Below are positions 53,131 to 64,000 of a stretch of 64,000 nt of DNA, piece after piece (position 1 is the first letter of the stretch; each line of letters starts with the position of its first letter). The notes under the pieces are model-generated. The model did not search any database and had not been told where the DNA came from. It saw only the letters and a list, made by a program, of their open reading frames with translations. Origin of the DNA: Adiantum capillus-veneris (taxonomy: Eukaryota; Streptophyta; Polypodiopsida; Polypodiales; Pteridaceae); assembly GCA_014529385.2 (NCBI GenBank), contig CM043967.1:129536182-129600181 (forward strand), written 5' to 3'. Position numbers and translations under genes: made by a program.

Positions 53131-54159
53131 GTGGAATGTGTGTTATCCTCGATGGAAAAAGCTATTAACAGTTGTACATGACCTTTTCTCATGCTTCGTG
53201 TCCAAATGTCTACTTTTATTACAGGAGCTGGATGACATAACACACATACTGACAACAAACCTCTCTGAAACAAAACAGGCAAATTGGCTAGCCAGTGAAG
53301 GAACGTTGAATTTTTACGACACTTATGTCTCGGACTTGGCCAATGCACTCTTATAGGGTGTGAAAATGCTAGCATATCTGGAGGGAAGATATCATGGGGC
53401 TAGGTCATCGGTAGAAAAATTAGCTAGACAAGTCTCACAAGGCAGAACCCCAACAGCCACATCCACAGTGAGCCAAGTAGAAGAAGTCCTGCAAGGCAAT
53501 CCATTATTTCAACATCCTAACATCGAGAGAGACAATTTGACAGTGAGCAAAAAAAGGGAAAACACAATACTATCTCAATAGAGGAAGAAAATGCAACACA
53601 CAGACTTGACTATGTTACACAGAATCAACCAAGGCAAAGAAGAGCACCACATGCCACCTCTTCCCAAGAGTCCAATCTAAATGAGGAAGTCCAGTATGGG
53701 ATGATTCCCGTCGAGTCTGATGTTCACAAAAAATGTGGGCCATTAGGAGGATTCCAAAAGGGAGTAGAGTGCAATGCTAAGGCTTCTTGGGCAAACATCA
53801 GGGAAAGTGCAAGAAGAACATAAGAAACACTGGCAATGGATCGATAGTCCTTTCTTTTTGGGGAATAAGAACCTGGGACAATGCAAGTGGCAGCAGTAAT
53901 GCACGGGGTTCTAGAGCTTAGTTTATGTGGTTCTGGAATGATAGTGTTGACCACACTTGGCAAATATGCAACACTATCACCCACAATCAGGGAAGAGTTC
54001 CAAATTCCTGGCTAATTGAGAGGGGAACAAACTTGACAAACACTGAGCTGTAGGCAGTTGAGAGAGGAGGATTCAAAGTGGCAAAAAAGGTAACCATGGA
54101 AACTATGAACGTGCACGGTGTCGGGCAGGAATTTCTGAGGCTATGACAAAAAGAATAGA
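53131..54159 (+). other. Stretch with unrecognised coding-like fragments
   Basis: Frame 53003-53356 continues past a stop into 53366-53578 (ARSSVEKLARQVSQGR, VEEVLQGNPLFQ). It has helical, hydrophilic character but no domain I recognise. From 53580 to 54159 nothing is supported. Probably the tail of the preceding retroelement fragment. Confidence 0.35.
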
Positions 54160-55830
54160 CTTTGCAATCTTTATGGAAGGAAAAATCAAGGGTCATGAAG
54201 TGATCCGACAAAATTTGCATGAGAAAATCATGGTGTCTACTTCAAGCTCTCAAGTGTGCAATGAGGTGTACGCGGTTCACATTGCCACATCTCCGATGTG
54301 CACATGCAGCAGCACGCTTCTTGGTCACAAGGAGTGTGGATCCCACAGGGTTTCACCACTTAGTGGTTCGTATAGTGACCAATCTTGCACGGGATCCTGG
54401 CTATGTATGCATTCATGAGGACACGCTCTTGGAGGCTAAGGTAGTAGCCATGGGCCATAGACATTGACTTGTTGTTTGTAGTGCTTGTGGAGCACAGGGT
54501 GGGTAGATTCGCAGCAGGTCAGATGGGGACTACTCCTCATCCAAGCTGGTGGCGAAAGCTTGCCATACGGCTGAGACAACATCCACTTATAGCAGCCGCC
54601 CATGAGGATCATCTCATAGAATGTGGAGGGCCTGGGAGGCTCGCACTATTTGCACTACAGAGGTTGGCTTCGTCGAGAGCTTCACAGATGCCTGGTAGGA
54701 GGAAGTATTGATATCTTGATGCTTCAAGAGAAACATTTGAGTGAGATTAGGATTTCCCGATATGGTTCTATTATGCTGAACAGATGGGATACCTGTTGGT
54801 GTGAGGCTTTGCCCCATGGGAGGGCAAGGAGGTGTATGTATATCTATTGTGGAGTCTTGGCACTAGGCCATTGTTGATCAAAGGATTAAAGTGCATGGTA
54901 GGGTGCAATATGTCACTTTGAGGATGCACAATCAACACATAGGGGTGCTTAATGTTTATGCTCACAACCATGCTAGTGCCAGAGCTGATTTTTGGACACA
55001 GATTTTGGATGCATTGCCTCAAGTTGATCATTGGTGTGCGGGAGGTGACTTTAATATGCTTGAGGACCCATCTGACAGGATGGGAGGCAATCATGTAATA
55101 GTTCAGGGCTCAGAGTTGGTAGCCTGGGAGCATCTATGCATGTCTTTGTGGATCACTGATGTATGGCAGCATGAGGTCTTTTCACGCTCTCAAGGAAGCT
55201 TGAGTTTCTCCAGGCCGGATTGCCAACAGGGAGGAACTAATCTTTCTTGTATCGATCGGTTTTGTGTATGTGATCATTTTGGGGACCAGGGTGGAGCCAT
55301 TGGGATTCTAGCAGGCACTTCCTTTTCAGAGCATGTGCCAGTCATTCTGGCCTTTGAGGAGAAACCTCAAGAGCCCAACCTTCAGCTGAGGATTCTAGAT
55401 CGGATTTTTGCAAATGCTAGCTTAGCTGGGAACATTGAGCGCATTTGGAAGGATATCCAAAGTTTGAAAGTGGATGCAGCAGAACAGTGTGCTCATGGAA
55501 TTGCTACACTTAGTTCTTTTTTACATGAGATATCTCTTACTCAACTTGAGGAGACTCGGGAGTGAGAACGTCGGTGAGACACAGTCTAGCCTCCTTGCAG
55601 CAGCTTTAGGAGCAGCAGCCTTCTTATGAGTGGGTGAAGACCTTGTTGAGTTAGGCCAGACAGGAGGTCACAGAGATCGAGGAGCTGTGACATGAGTTCT
55701 ACTTTCATAGACATGCCTCTCAGTGGACTCAGCTAGGAGATAGAGTGACATAGAGTTCTTTGCTATCACAAGCCCTTGGCACTCCAAAGCCAAAGTGCAC
55801 CAGCTTAGACGTTGTCGTGTTGTGGCACAT
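54160..55830 (+). mobile_element. LINE3: fragment of the same LINE family (ORF1 end and endonuclease)
   Basis: Similar to LINE2 from about 21230 to 22660. The ORF1 C-terminal end (PGYVCIHEDTLLEAK matches CYVYIHEDSWTEE) is at ~54395-54600 and the endonuclease at 54602-55565. It stops at ~55830, before the RT domain. No poly(A) or TSD found. More diverged than LINE1/LINE2. The 5' limit is uncertain. Confidence 0.8.
54602..55565 (+). pseudogene. LINE3 ORF2 endonuclease domain
   Basis: ATGA overlap with the end of ORF1 (54602-54605). MRIIS-stop-NVEGLGG, LMLQEKHLSE, a frameshift near 54880, then an open 224-codon frame: VLNVYAHNHASAR, GGDFNMLEDPSDRMGG, SCIDRF, SEHVPVI. The catalytic SDH triplet is SEH. 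It ends with a stop at 55563 in the linker before RT. Confidence 0.87.
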
Positions 55831-56030
55831 ACATAGTGGGACAAGTGCTAGGGGATTTAATTTCTTACTTTTATAAGCATGATATATTTTCAATAATGTA
55901 CATATGCATGTCTAAGTATAATGAGCTTTATATCTCATCTTACTATTTATAAAATATCTCAGTGATATAATATTTTACTTTACCGTTAGTAAATACTGCG
56001 AGAAAAAGCATCGACGGCTGTGCCTCTTTA
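55831..56030. other. Short AT-rich stretch
   Basis: Nothing recognised apart from the start of the LTR-like region that follows. Confidence 0.4.
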
Positions 56031-57300
56031 ACTTGGGGGAAAAGCCATTGGTGCTTTCTTCTTACTATCTCATAATTATCTCAAACTCTAGCTACATCCT
56101 ATAGCTATGAGAACCCCAATATATATTTTTTCCAAGTATTTTCTATATTTTTCTCATATTTCTTTTGGATATCTACTAGGAAGACATCAACTCCTAGTAG
56201 GTCCCTACCTTGCATACTTTTCAAAGATGCACTCATTTTAGTCCATCATTGAGAAGATGCCTACAAACCTTTGTCAAGGAGCAATGTCATTCTTTCATAT
56301 TGCATGAGGTGTCCATTGGAATCAAGTGCAAGCATAGACAAAGTGGACCCCAAGAGGACTTTTGTTGCCAAAAAGTCACCCATTTTTGGCTAATTTTTAA
56401 AAATAGATTCCATCCAGCGTAGAAAAAGTTTTTTTCATAGAAGTTGTAGCTTATGAGCCAAGGATTCTCCACATATTTTTATTTTATTTTTTGTAGCTAT
56501 GGACGTGGAGATACGATCAAAATGGCGGACCCCCACATCATGCAGGAAGAGATCATTTCAAACTTTGCCAGCTCATGTTCACATTGGCTTCTCTCTTTCT
56601 TGTGTAACCGTAAGGGATCCCTTTCATCTATAAAAAGGGCCCCCTTCTTCCTTGAAAGGGCATCACCACTCATTAGGGAGTGAAGGGAGTAATGCTACAT
56701 TGTGATTGGCCATAAACTTAAGCACATTCTCTACACTTGTTTCTTGAGGAAAGCTACCCAACTTGTATAAGCTTCATCAATTCTAATCAAAGGACTTGAA
56801 TTGGGTGTATCAAAGCAAGGCTAGAGGCTTGTCTCTACCAATCTCTCCATCAAAGTGGCAAACACTCTCAAAGCGGCTCATCGAGAGGTGTGTTTTTGCT
56901 TGTGTTTTTGTTGGTTTTTGCTTCTTGTTTTTCATTTGTAGCCTAATCTGCATCTCTATTCCTATCTCCTAATCTATACCTAACCCTACCTATTATCAAC
57001 CTTTAATTCTCCATATTTCATATAAACATTCTCACACATCTCTTTTGCTCTGTAGAAGCTCATTCTCACTACGAGCTCTGGGTTCTCCTTGCTACAGGTA
57101 CATCTCTCCCCACAGTATCCTTATTGCCTACGGGCAAGAAAGGGCTTGGGAGGGAAGCTCTCTTCTTCTCCTCCTTTGATTCCTTCGTTATCTATATTTT
57201 TCTCACATTCAAACTATATTAGATGAATAACAATAAGCCCCACTTCTTCACTTTCCACTCCATGCAATCTCTCAGAACCCCTTGTCCCAGATTTCCTAAA
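56031..57300 (+). repeat. Putative polypurine tract and LTR of an Athila/Tat-like element
   Basis: ACTTGGGGGAAAAG (56031-56044) resembles the AACTTGGGGGA polypurine tract of Athila/Tat elements. A possible LTR start TG is at 56049, and CTATAAAAAGGGCCC (TATA at 56629-56636) begins a leader-like region. No second LTR copy, end or TSD was found, so the assignment is tentative. Confidence 0.4.
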
Positions 57301-57445
57301 AAATAGGGACCAGACGTCGGAAAACTTCTATTTATGGCAGGTGGTCGTATCTGTCGCCGACAGATCTATCTCGAGTTAGCAAGTCCTGGAATTGAATTTG
57401 GTTTAGTATAGGTCAAGTTAGCCTAAGGTTAATTATTCCCTAAGG

Positions 57446-57529
57446 TATGTGCACGGCATGGATGTTCATGTGTGTGCATGGGTATGCTATGTGCACGGCA
57501 TGGATGTTCATGTGTGTGCATGTGTGCAT
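57446..57529. repeat. Two 42-bp tandem repeats
   Basis: TATGTGCACGGCATGGATGT... starts at 57446 and again at 57488, followed by TGTGCATGGGTATGC echoes to about 57550. Confidence 0.85.
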
Positions 57530-57680
57530 GGGTATGCATGGGCATGGGTATGCTATGAGGTGAAGCATGGAGGCTAGTTAGGGGTAGGGTGAGGTGGAGA
57601 GAGAGTATGGGGCAAGTGGCCACCACACCCCCCCCCAAACAGGCAACCTAGGAGAGCGCTACTCTCCTGTCCTCTAATCA

Positions 57681-57780
<100 letters not shown>

Positions 57781-58189
57781 GAAACTGGGCACCTCACTGG
57801 GACACACCATCCCCTTGCATGGATGTGAGTGTGTGTGTGTGTGTGTGAGTGTGAGAGGCCTATATAAGTGTGAGCTAGCACACACAAGCAAGGACACACA
57901 CTACCGCAATTACTACAACGAAGTGCTGCTGCCAGAGCTAGTAATTGAAGGAGCGCTTCTACGTCATCTAGCACACTCACAAGGAGGCTAATCAATGGTA
58001 ATTAAGTTTCAATTATCTTAACCCTATTGCTCCATAGCCTCTTCTCTCTAGAGGTCTTATGTCGAGCCTATCCTATCATACTATTCTATGATAGCTGGCC
58101 ACAACAAAATACTCTATTCTCTAGTGTCTTCCAATGTGGGAAATAGACAATAGATTTTCATCTATTGATCATGCCCTTCTTTGTTTAAT

Positions 58190-58560
58190 TAAGGAGCAAT
58201 CATGTACCTTAATCTCTCAGCGAGGCTTAATTCTCTTAAATTATGTAATTAATGCATAATGATGTTATTATATTTCTCCTTATTTATGCATACATAATGA
58301 TCCAATTTAATGATGAATTGATTCTCTTCACTATACATAATGGTTCATAATACTGAAAATTTGTTTCCTTTTCCTTTATGTGCTTAACTATAGCATAATT
58401 AAGGTGAAATCAAACTTTGATTTGCAATTAATTTAGTACAAAATTGTCAAGATTGATCTTCTTTTCATGCACAAGTTTATGCATAGTTATAGATGAAATC
58501 AACCATCTATTGTGCATTAAAATTCTACATGATTATGATCTCTTATTCCCTAAATCTTAT
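58190..58560 (+). repeat. AT-rich repeat with an inverted relative at 63780-64000
   Basis: The reverse complement of 63785-64000 aligns with this stretch, e.g. ATGTGCTTAACTATAGCATAA / ATGTACTTAATTGTAGCATAA and AAGATTGATCTTCTTTT / AAGAATTGATCTTCTTTT. Noncoding. Confidence 0.6.
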
Positions 58561-58901
58561 GCATGTTTAGAGTCACCATGGCATTAATCAATTTGTACCT
58601 AATCTATGCATAATAAAAGTTGAGTTGATCGTCTTACAACCATATATAGTCTATGTAAGTTTATAATCCTTCATTGTACCCTAAATTAATGTATCTAACT
58701 GATGCAAAGTGTGAAACTTATGGGGCAGATGCTTGTTTTACAAGATGACTATGCATATTTAGCATGATGATTGTTCTCTTCTTTCTATAATTTTCTCTTA
58801 GATTACCTAGCTATGTGATTTTTCTCATTATTGACGTGATAATTGGTTCACATCAGATAGCCTTTCATTTTTCGGAGTTTCCTAATCCCTAGTAGGGAGA
58901 C
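58561..58901. other. Stretch without a supported gene
   Basis: AT-rich; no ORF or recognisable motif. Confidence 0.4.
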
Positions 58902-59048
58902 ATGGCTCCCAAAAGAACTTGTTTTAGAGGTGCTAATGACTGCGAGGCGAGCACTAGCAACGTGGCCACCAACAGCAAGGCACCCATGAGAGAGGACGAT
59001 CCATTTATCTCACGAAGCGTTGGAGCGAAAGTGAATGAGGTAGGCTAA
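58902..59048 (+). CDS. Small ORF of unknown nature (48 codons)
   Basis: ATG at 58902 in ACATGGCTCCC; starts MAPKRTCFRGANDCEASTSN and ends VGAKVNEVG. The region is GC-richer than its AT-rich surroundings, and GAG-GTAGGC near the end could be a splice donor. It could be a first exon, a Gag start, or chance. No homologue recognised. Confidence 0.2.
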   Translation: MAPKRTCFRGANDCEASTSNVATNSKAPMREDDPFISRSVGAKVNEVG

Positions 59049-60082
59049 ATCATTTTTGTCATTTAAGTTAAAGCATTGCACTAAGATAGTTAGAAATGAT
59101 TGAACTTCTTTAAACATGTTGGAATATCGAACTGAAACATTCGGCATATGTACTTGATGTTTTATTGAATTCAAGATTAAGTCATGAGGGAGGATTGCTG
59201 TTTGGAAAGTCTGTTTGCAGTAGGAAAGATTGTATGCTAGGAAAGATTTGTCTCGACCAAATTTCATTTCCCATTCCAATGTTGAAACTAGTATGAACCC
59301 CTATCGATCACAAGGGGCAGCTCGCAAGACTTTTGCAGGAGCTAGAATATTTGTTACGCAAGAGCTTACCAGCTAGGCGTTCTCTATCCATGACTTGCGG
59401 GTTACGCGGCAGATAAACATGGTCATACCTAGAGGGTTACTCTAGGATGGGTAAACCATGAACTGGTTGTATGGATGGCTAGACGACAAGGGGTGAAGTG
59501 AACATCCACTGGAGAAGTTCCTATGAGTCCACAACATTGGAATGTTAATGAAATATGTATTGTTGAGTTTATTTTTCCTAGAAAAGATCTGTTTTGGTGC
59601 CGACTTGAAATTATATGAAGGGTTGTTTTAAGGAATGAGTGTAGGGAAATAAGCAAGGAACTTTTGTTATTGAACAACAAAGTGTTAGTAATTAGGCCAC
59701 ACAAAAATCCGTGTGCTTGTGGGGTGAAAAGTGGGGGGTTGGTTATGGTAACCAACCTACAAGATGGGTGGTCCCGATTGGTCGGGACTTCTCTACCCCA
59801 TTGTAGTATAAAAACCGAATTGGACTTCTCATTGTGCCAAGAGCAGACAAGGACTCAATGTACTTCAAAGTTCCCCTCTCTTGGAAGGTGAAGCATGATC
59901 AGTTAGCTATTTCATTGGCCCAAGGGCCGAAAGGTCTCGGTACGTGCCTCTGAAAGCTATGGGGAAAAAGGAACCGAGATTCTTCCTCTCCTGGACGGTG
60001 GAATTTAGGACCGAGTAGTTTAGAATAGTTCTTCGCTTCCCCTACGAGACAGGGCTAGATCCTTTCTCCAGAAGGCTCGGAT
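59049..60082. other. Stretch without a supported gene
   Basis: No long ORF; antisense frame 59755-59429 is open for 108 codons but shows no domain. Two similar pieces, TTCCCCTCTCTTGGA(A)GGTG at 59870 and TTCCTCTCCTGGACGGTG at 59983, hint at internal duplication. Confidence 0.45.
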
Positions 60083-60906
60083 TCAAGTCACATAGTGATG
60101 TGGGGATATAGCCCTTCCTAGAGTTTTATGTGGCATAGGGCCACACAGATCATTGTGTACTAAATCTAGAGGACTCCCTAGCTACCAATCCAATGGCAAA
60201 TTGTCAACATAAATGCAGTGCTCACTGAAAAAGAAGTTGGAATAATTTAATACAAGCAAGTGATCGGATGCTATAAAATTTTCACCCCTTCTGTCAAAGG
60301 TGATCTAACAACAGGCTATGCATACCACAACTTAGTAGAAGGCAATGTAACTATAGAAGCTAAAATTTTTTTAACCCTAAAGACATAAAGGGAATCCAAT
60401 AATTCAATCTTCTGCCTTTCATGGTCACAAGGTTTTGCTTACATATCATCTAGCTGATCTACAAAAATTAAGCTCTTGTCAACTTAGGCACACGTCTAAC
60501 ATTTCTAAGTGTGTACTCTATGCCATTGTGCATGCATAACTTCATATCCTCAACACTTTGTATGTCAAGCTCATAAGAGTCACCACACCTAACTACACCA
60601 TGCGTAACAACTTATGAGCTAAACTGTCTATGAGAAATTGGCACTAGAGTCTAGAAACCAATCATGTGCATAGCATTCATCTTGTGCAACCAAGGCATTT
60701 GGCATACAATCTACAGTGAATATAAGAACATTTGCATGTTGTGTCATTGCAAAAACACTCTGACTTGACAACATTGAGCTCCTCTATGTTTACATTGCTC
60801 TTTGGTGCACTAGCGTTTGACTTTTCTTGAGACTTCTTCTTATCTCACTATAAAGCATGGCAATCTTTCTTCAAATGCCCTTTCTCATGACATTGGTATC
60901 ACACAA

Positions 60907-60977
<71 letters not shown>

Positions 60978-61325
60978 CATCTAATCTTGCTCCAAGTGTT
61001 CTTGCACTCTTTAGCCTTGTCACAATTCTGATTATGGCCCCTTTGGATCCACCAATAACATAGGCATCACCATGACCGCCAAAATCAAGTGATTGGCATG
61101 GTATCTCCTCAGTGTGAGTAATGCACTTGTAACACCATTGAACACTTACCTTCTGCCTAGGATGGAATTGCTTTTGTTTGTATTGAACATGTGCCAAAAA
61201 CTTGCCAAAGAAAAAGCAAGGATATGGCTCTTGTCTCATTGTCGTGTTAACAAGTTCATCCCCTTTGAAGTAAGCTGTGTAAACAAGGAGTTGAATTCAT
61301 TGAGATGAGTCAAAAAATTACTATC
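60083..61325 (-). pseudogene. gag: Copia-type gag and integrase-start remnant
   Basis: Minus strand. UBN2-like gag: FLTHLNEFNSLFTQLTSKGM (~61280), later HNQNCDKAKECKNTW, a zinc knuckle YQCHEKGHLKKDC (~60895-60855, first Cys lost beside a TA repeat). A long decayed tract with stops follows, then LDLVHNDLCGPMP (~60170-60132), the hallmark at the start of copia integrase. Protease is not recognisable. Large internal losses are implied by the short distance between knuckle and integrase. Confidence 0.75.
60909..60974. repeat. (TA)n microsatellite inside the copia zinc knuckle
   Basis: About 64 bp of perfect TA/AT. It lies within the copia gag frame between KIRCKY-type sequence and the Y-x-C of the knuckle. 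Confidence 0.95.
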
Positions 61326-61334
61326 CTCTCATAC

Positions 61335-62880
61335 TCACATCTGGGAGACTATATTGTGGGCAATTCCCCATTGGGAGAATTCCTCTATGAACTCGTCGAT
61401 CGTATCGAACTCCCTGCTCTCTACTGAATCAAACCATGTAGTAGTGTTGTCCTCAAGGGTAAGCCCAAATCCTACATATTGTGTGATGAAATTGTGGACT
61501 TCCTTGGCTCTGATCACTCTGACAAATGCCCCCACGTGATCTCTTGGATCCCCTTCTCCTGAGTATTTCTTACTCATGCATTTTTGAACTTGGGATGGCC
61601 TAATTTGTCTTTGGTTCACTAGTTTGAGTGTTTGCTCTCCTACTCCCCGTCTAATGGGTGCTCCTAGCCTTAGTCCAAAGATAGGGTCTGCTTCCCTCTC
61701 ATCTTCCAATCCGTAGTCTCTTTTGTGGCCTTGCAATGGGTCGTTCATATCTCGTCTTCTTTCTGAGAGTGCTCTCTCCGCGTATAGTGTACCCATTGTT
61801 GCCCGATTTGAGATGTGCGATCTGCTCTTGCCAAAAAGTTGTATGGCGGAGGTGGTGGTCGTGTTCTTGGCCCTGACATGGCTGAATATCCACCTCTATT
61901 GTAGCTCCTTTCTAGTGCTTCTTGGTTACAACCATGACCGCAAGAACTATGGTCCCATTGGCTCTTCATGCGGAGGGCTCATTATTTTTTATAGACCTTT
62001 TTAGTTGTTGTGTGACAATATCTACGTCATCTCTAAAGAGATTGGTATTTCTACTAGGGGTTGGCACTAGGTCTTATGTTGGGAACACTGATAGGTGCCC
62101 TCTGACCAACGGTTCTCTCATCTTCCCTAGGATTTATCGGCATGTACTCACACCCAAACTTATCAATGTAAATGATACTACTTCCTTGGGTCGTGTCGTA
62201 GGAAAACAAGGACAAGACCTTTTCTGGGCTTAACTCGTTTGGATAAGGTTCTAGGCAATGAAAGTAGCTCCTAGATATACCTTCTGCACGCTCATAGATT
62301 CTCTCGTTATCGTGCTCTCTTGGAACTCGACTTACCTTCTTGTCGTAGATACATAGGGCATTGGGAAGACTAACAGGAGGAGGCAGGTCGCCTTGCTCCA
62401 TGACCATCTTACCTCGCGCCATGTTATCACCGAACTTATTGTAATTCTCAATATCTCTTACAATCAGGTAATGTGTCCCTTCCTTGTCGTGAAACCTATC
62501 ACCATTGTCATAGACCTGAACATTTTCAAGGCCTTTGGCTGGTCTCTATTCAATACACACGCATTTACATCCCCTAACATCAGAGTAAATAAGGGCTCCA
62601 TGTGCGTTTGATCCTTCTAGGAAAATTGTGGTGTACCTTGGTGCTTGATACATGCTTTGAGAGGTACTACCTCCTTCTACCATGACAGTTGGGTAGTTTC
62701 CTACACGTTGGTCAACCATAACGTAAACAGATTGGTCAAAAGAGGTGTCAGTCTCACTACCCTCTTCTATGCTAGGTGCAAGGGGTCCTATCCCTGCCTA
62801 ATTAACACTTCCTTTTGTTGATACTAGGCTGGCTTGATCACCTCCTAATCCTAGTTCCTTTGGTAGAAACCTTCCTGACC
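61335..62880 (-). pseudogene. gag: D-family gag, N-terminal extension and start of capsid
   Basis: Minus strand. From ~62880: APSIEEGSETDTSFDQSVYV, MVDQRVGNYPTVMVEGG (62719), IYSDVRGCKC..., GDRFHDKEGTHYLI, then 62422-62054 (SLPNALCIYDKKVSRVPREH, YIDKFGCEYMPINPRED), 61969-61745, and MGTLYAERALSERRR at 61796. The capsid start KCMSKKYSGEGDPRDHVGAF ends at 61335 at ...WGIAHNIVSQ. The capsid part is about 85-90% similar to D (17450-17900) by eye. The ~350-residue N-terminal part has no domain I recognise and is seen only here, because in D it lies outside the window. Confidence 0.8.
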
Positions 62881-64000
62881 TCAAATACATGAATATGCTT
62901 GACAAGTTTGATCTTAAACCCAACATAATACCTGTTCAGTTTGCAATATGTCTCCTTGTTGCCTCGCGTGAATGCTGTGGATACTTGTGGAAAATGATCA
63001 CAACGCTTTTGTCTCTCGGCTTTATGAGACTATAGCTTGCATAAGCTAGCCAAGTTCAGGCAATTCTTTTGTACAAAATTTTAGACACAAAATTCTGGCA
63101 GAAATCAGGTCAAAATTTTGTGAGCACGTCGTAAATTTTCAAAACTCAGTATCTTTAGATTCTGATGTCTGTTTGAAAACTCCAATATACCCCTGGGACC
63201 CTCTCACTGTGTACCAGGAGATGAAACCAAAACAACTAGATTCTGACCAGGTGTTAGTGACCGCGGTCAGTGCCACTTGCTCTATTTTTTACCTAGTGAA
63301 TTTCTAATCTCTTTCCTAGGTCTTTGGAATCCAATGGACCCTTGTATGAAGTGATTCGACTCCTTTTGGACTTATCTGGAAATTTTGCCCCTAAAAGTGG
63401 GTCTCTGGATGGTCTTTGGACTTTTTCACCTGTCAAAATGGATTTTTACATGCATATTTTGGAATCCTGAAGCTGCTAGGAAACTTTTGGCACCACTTTG
63501 AGCTCAATCTGACCACCTTGTCACCAACCATGGTTGGTGCCACTTGGTGTTTTTTTACTCTAGCTGATTCCCTGAGCTTCCCAAGCCTCTGTGGAGTCTT
63601 TTGGTCCTGTACAACTTGTTTGGATGTGTTTTGACTTATGAACAAGCCAAAAACACTCTTCCTAGCACTAAGTTGGGGTTTTTCTCGTGTTCTTGTGTTT
63701 TTCTTGGGTTTTGCAAGTAGGTGGATGATGTGGATAACCTGGAAAACCTATGGGAAAAAGTTTCCTGTGAAAATGGGGCTATTGGCATCAACCGCAGGGT
63801 ATCACCCTTAATTATGCATCAAACTAGTGATAAAAAAGAAGATCAATTCTTCACAATTATGCACTAAATTCTATGCAAATCAAGGGTATAATTTCATCTT
63901 GATTATGCTACAATTAAGTACATAAAGGAGACAAGAAGAATTCCTTGATCACTATGCATTAATATGCATAAGTGAAAAAGAAACAATTCAACATTGATAT
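62881..64000. other. Stretch without a supported gene (probable leader/LTR side of the gag fragment)
   Basis: No long ORF. Being upstream of the minus-strand gag start it may be leader and LTR, but no PBS or LTR end was found. 63785-64000 is the inverted relative of 58190-58560. Confidence 0.45.

Noticed and set aside
57850-59048. A host gene with TATA box (~57860), long intron and first exon at 58902
   Set aside because: Attractive layout but only a 48-codon ORF, no downstream exon or known domain; kept only as a low-confidence small ORF.
60857-61063. ORF with an Ile-Tyr run that looks like a membrane protein
   Set aside because: Produced by the TA microsatellite; the true signal is the minus-strand copia gag.

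Overview
The window looks like nuclear DNA of a land plant in a very transposon-dense, probably heterochromatic region. I found no convincing host gene, rRNA, tRNA gene or CRISPR array. Evidence for a plant: L1-type LINEs carrying the plant zf-RVT zinc-binding tail, chromoviruses with a C-terminal chromodomain, gypsy elements of Athila/Tat-like type, copia remnants, and primer-binding sites matching plant tRNAs (initiator Met, Asp, Glu-like). The plant lineage cannot be fixed from this sequence alone.

Layout. Positions 1-35697 form one nest of insertions, resolved here by target-site duplications (TSDs). The host is a decayed gypsy element D (gag 17.45-18.4 kb, protease 25.9-26.4 kb, RT/RNase H 27.2-28.9 kb, pre-integrase module 28.9-29.1 and 33.1-33.4 kb). 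Into D went: element B (minus strand, 1-17414 and beyond the left edge), an L1 LINE (LINE2, 19133-25914), a truncated chromovirus E (29096-33135, itself hit by a solo LTR at 31064-31585), and a deleted copy F of the B family (33392-35692). B was in turn hit by element A (96-6565), whose 5' LTR received LINE1 (451-3477), and by a nearly complete chromovirus C (7413-16106).

Positions 35.7-40.7 kb hold simple repeats, AT-rich sequence and an unidentified decayed ORF tract. A second D-family copy, G (40.7-52.1 kb), is split by H (41132-50107). H is a long element with gag and protease but no recognisable reverse transcriptase or integrase. Then come a protease/linker fragment (52.1-53.1 kb), a third LINE copy (54.2-55.8 kb), a putative Athila/Tat-like LTR region, microsatellites, and a minus-strand copia gag fragment abutting a D-family gag fragment (60.1-62.9 kb).

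How the pieces relate. C, E and A share a conserved LTR block; C and E also share near-identical integrase tails, so A looks like a non-autonomous relative of the C/E chromoviruses. H has a protease related to that of D and lacks RT/IN, so it probably depended on D-like partners. D and G both carry an extra integrase-type HHCC zinc module upstream of the usual one, apparently a tandem duplication of the pre-integrase region; this is the most unusual protein architecture here. Most elements are inactivated by stops, frameshifts and internal deletions; C is the best preserved (LTR divergence about 1.6% by eye).
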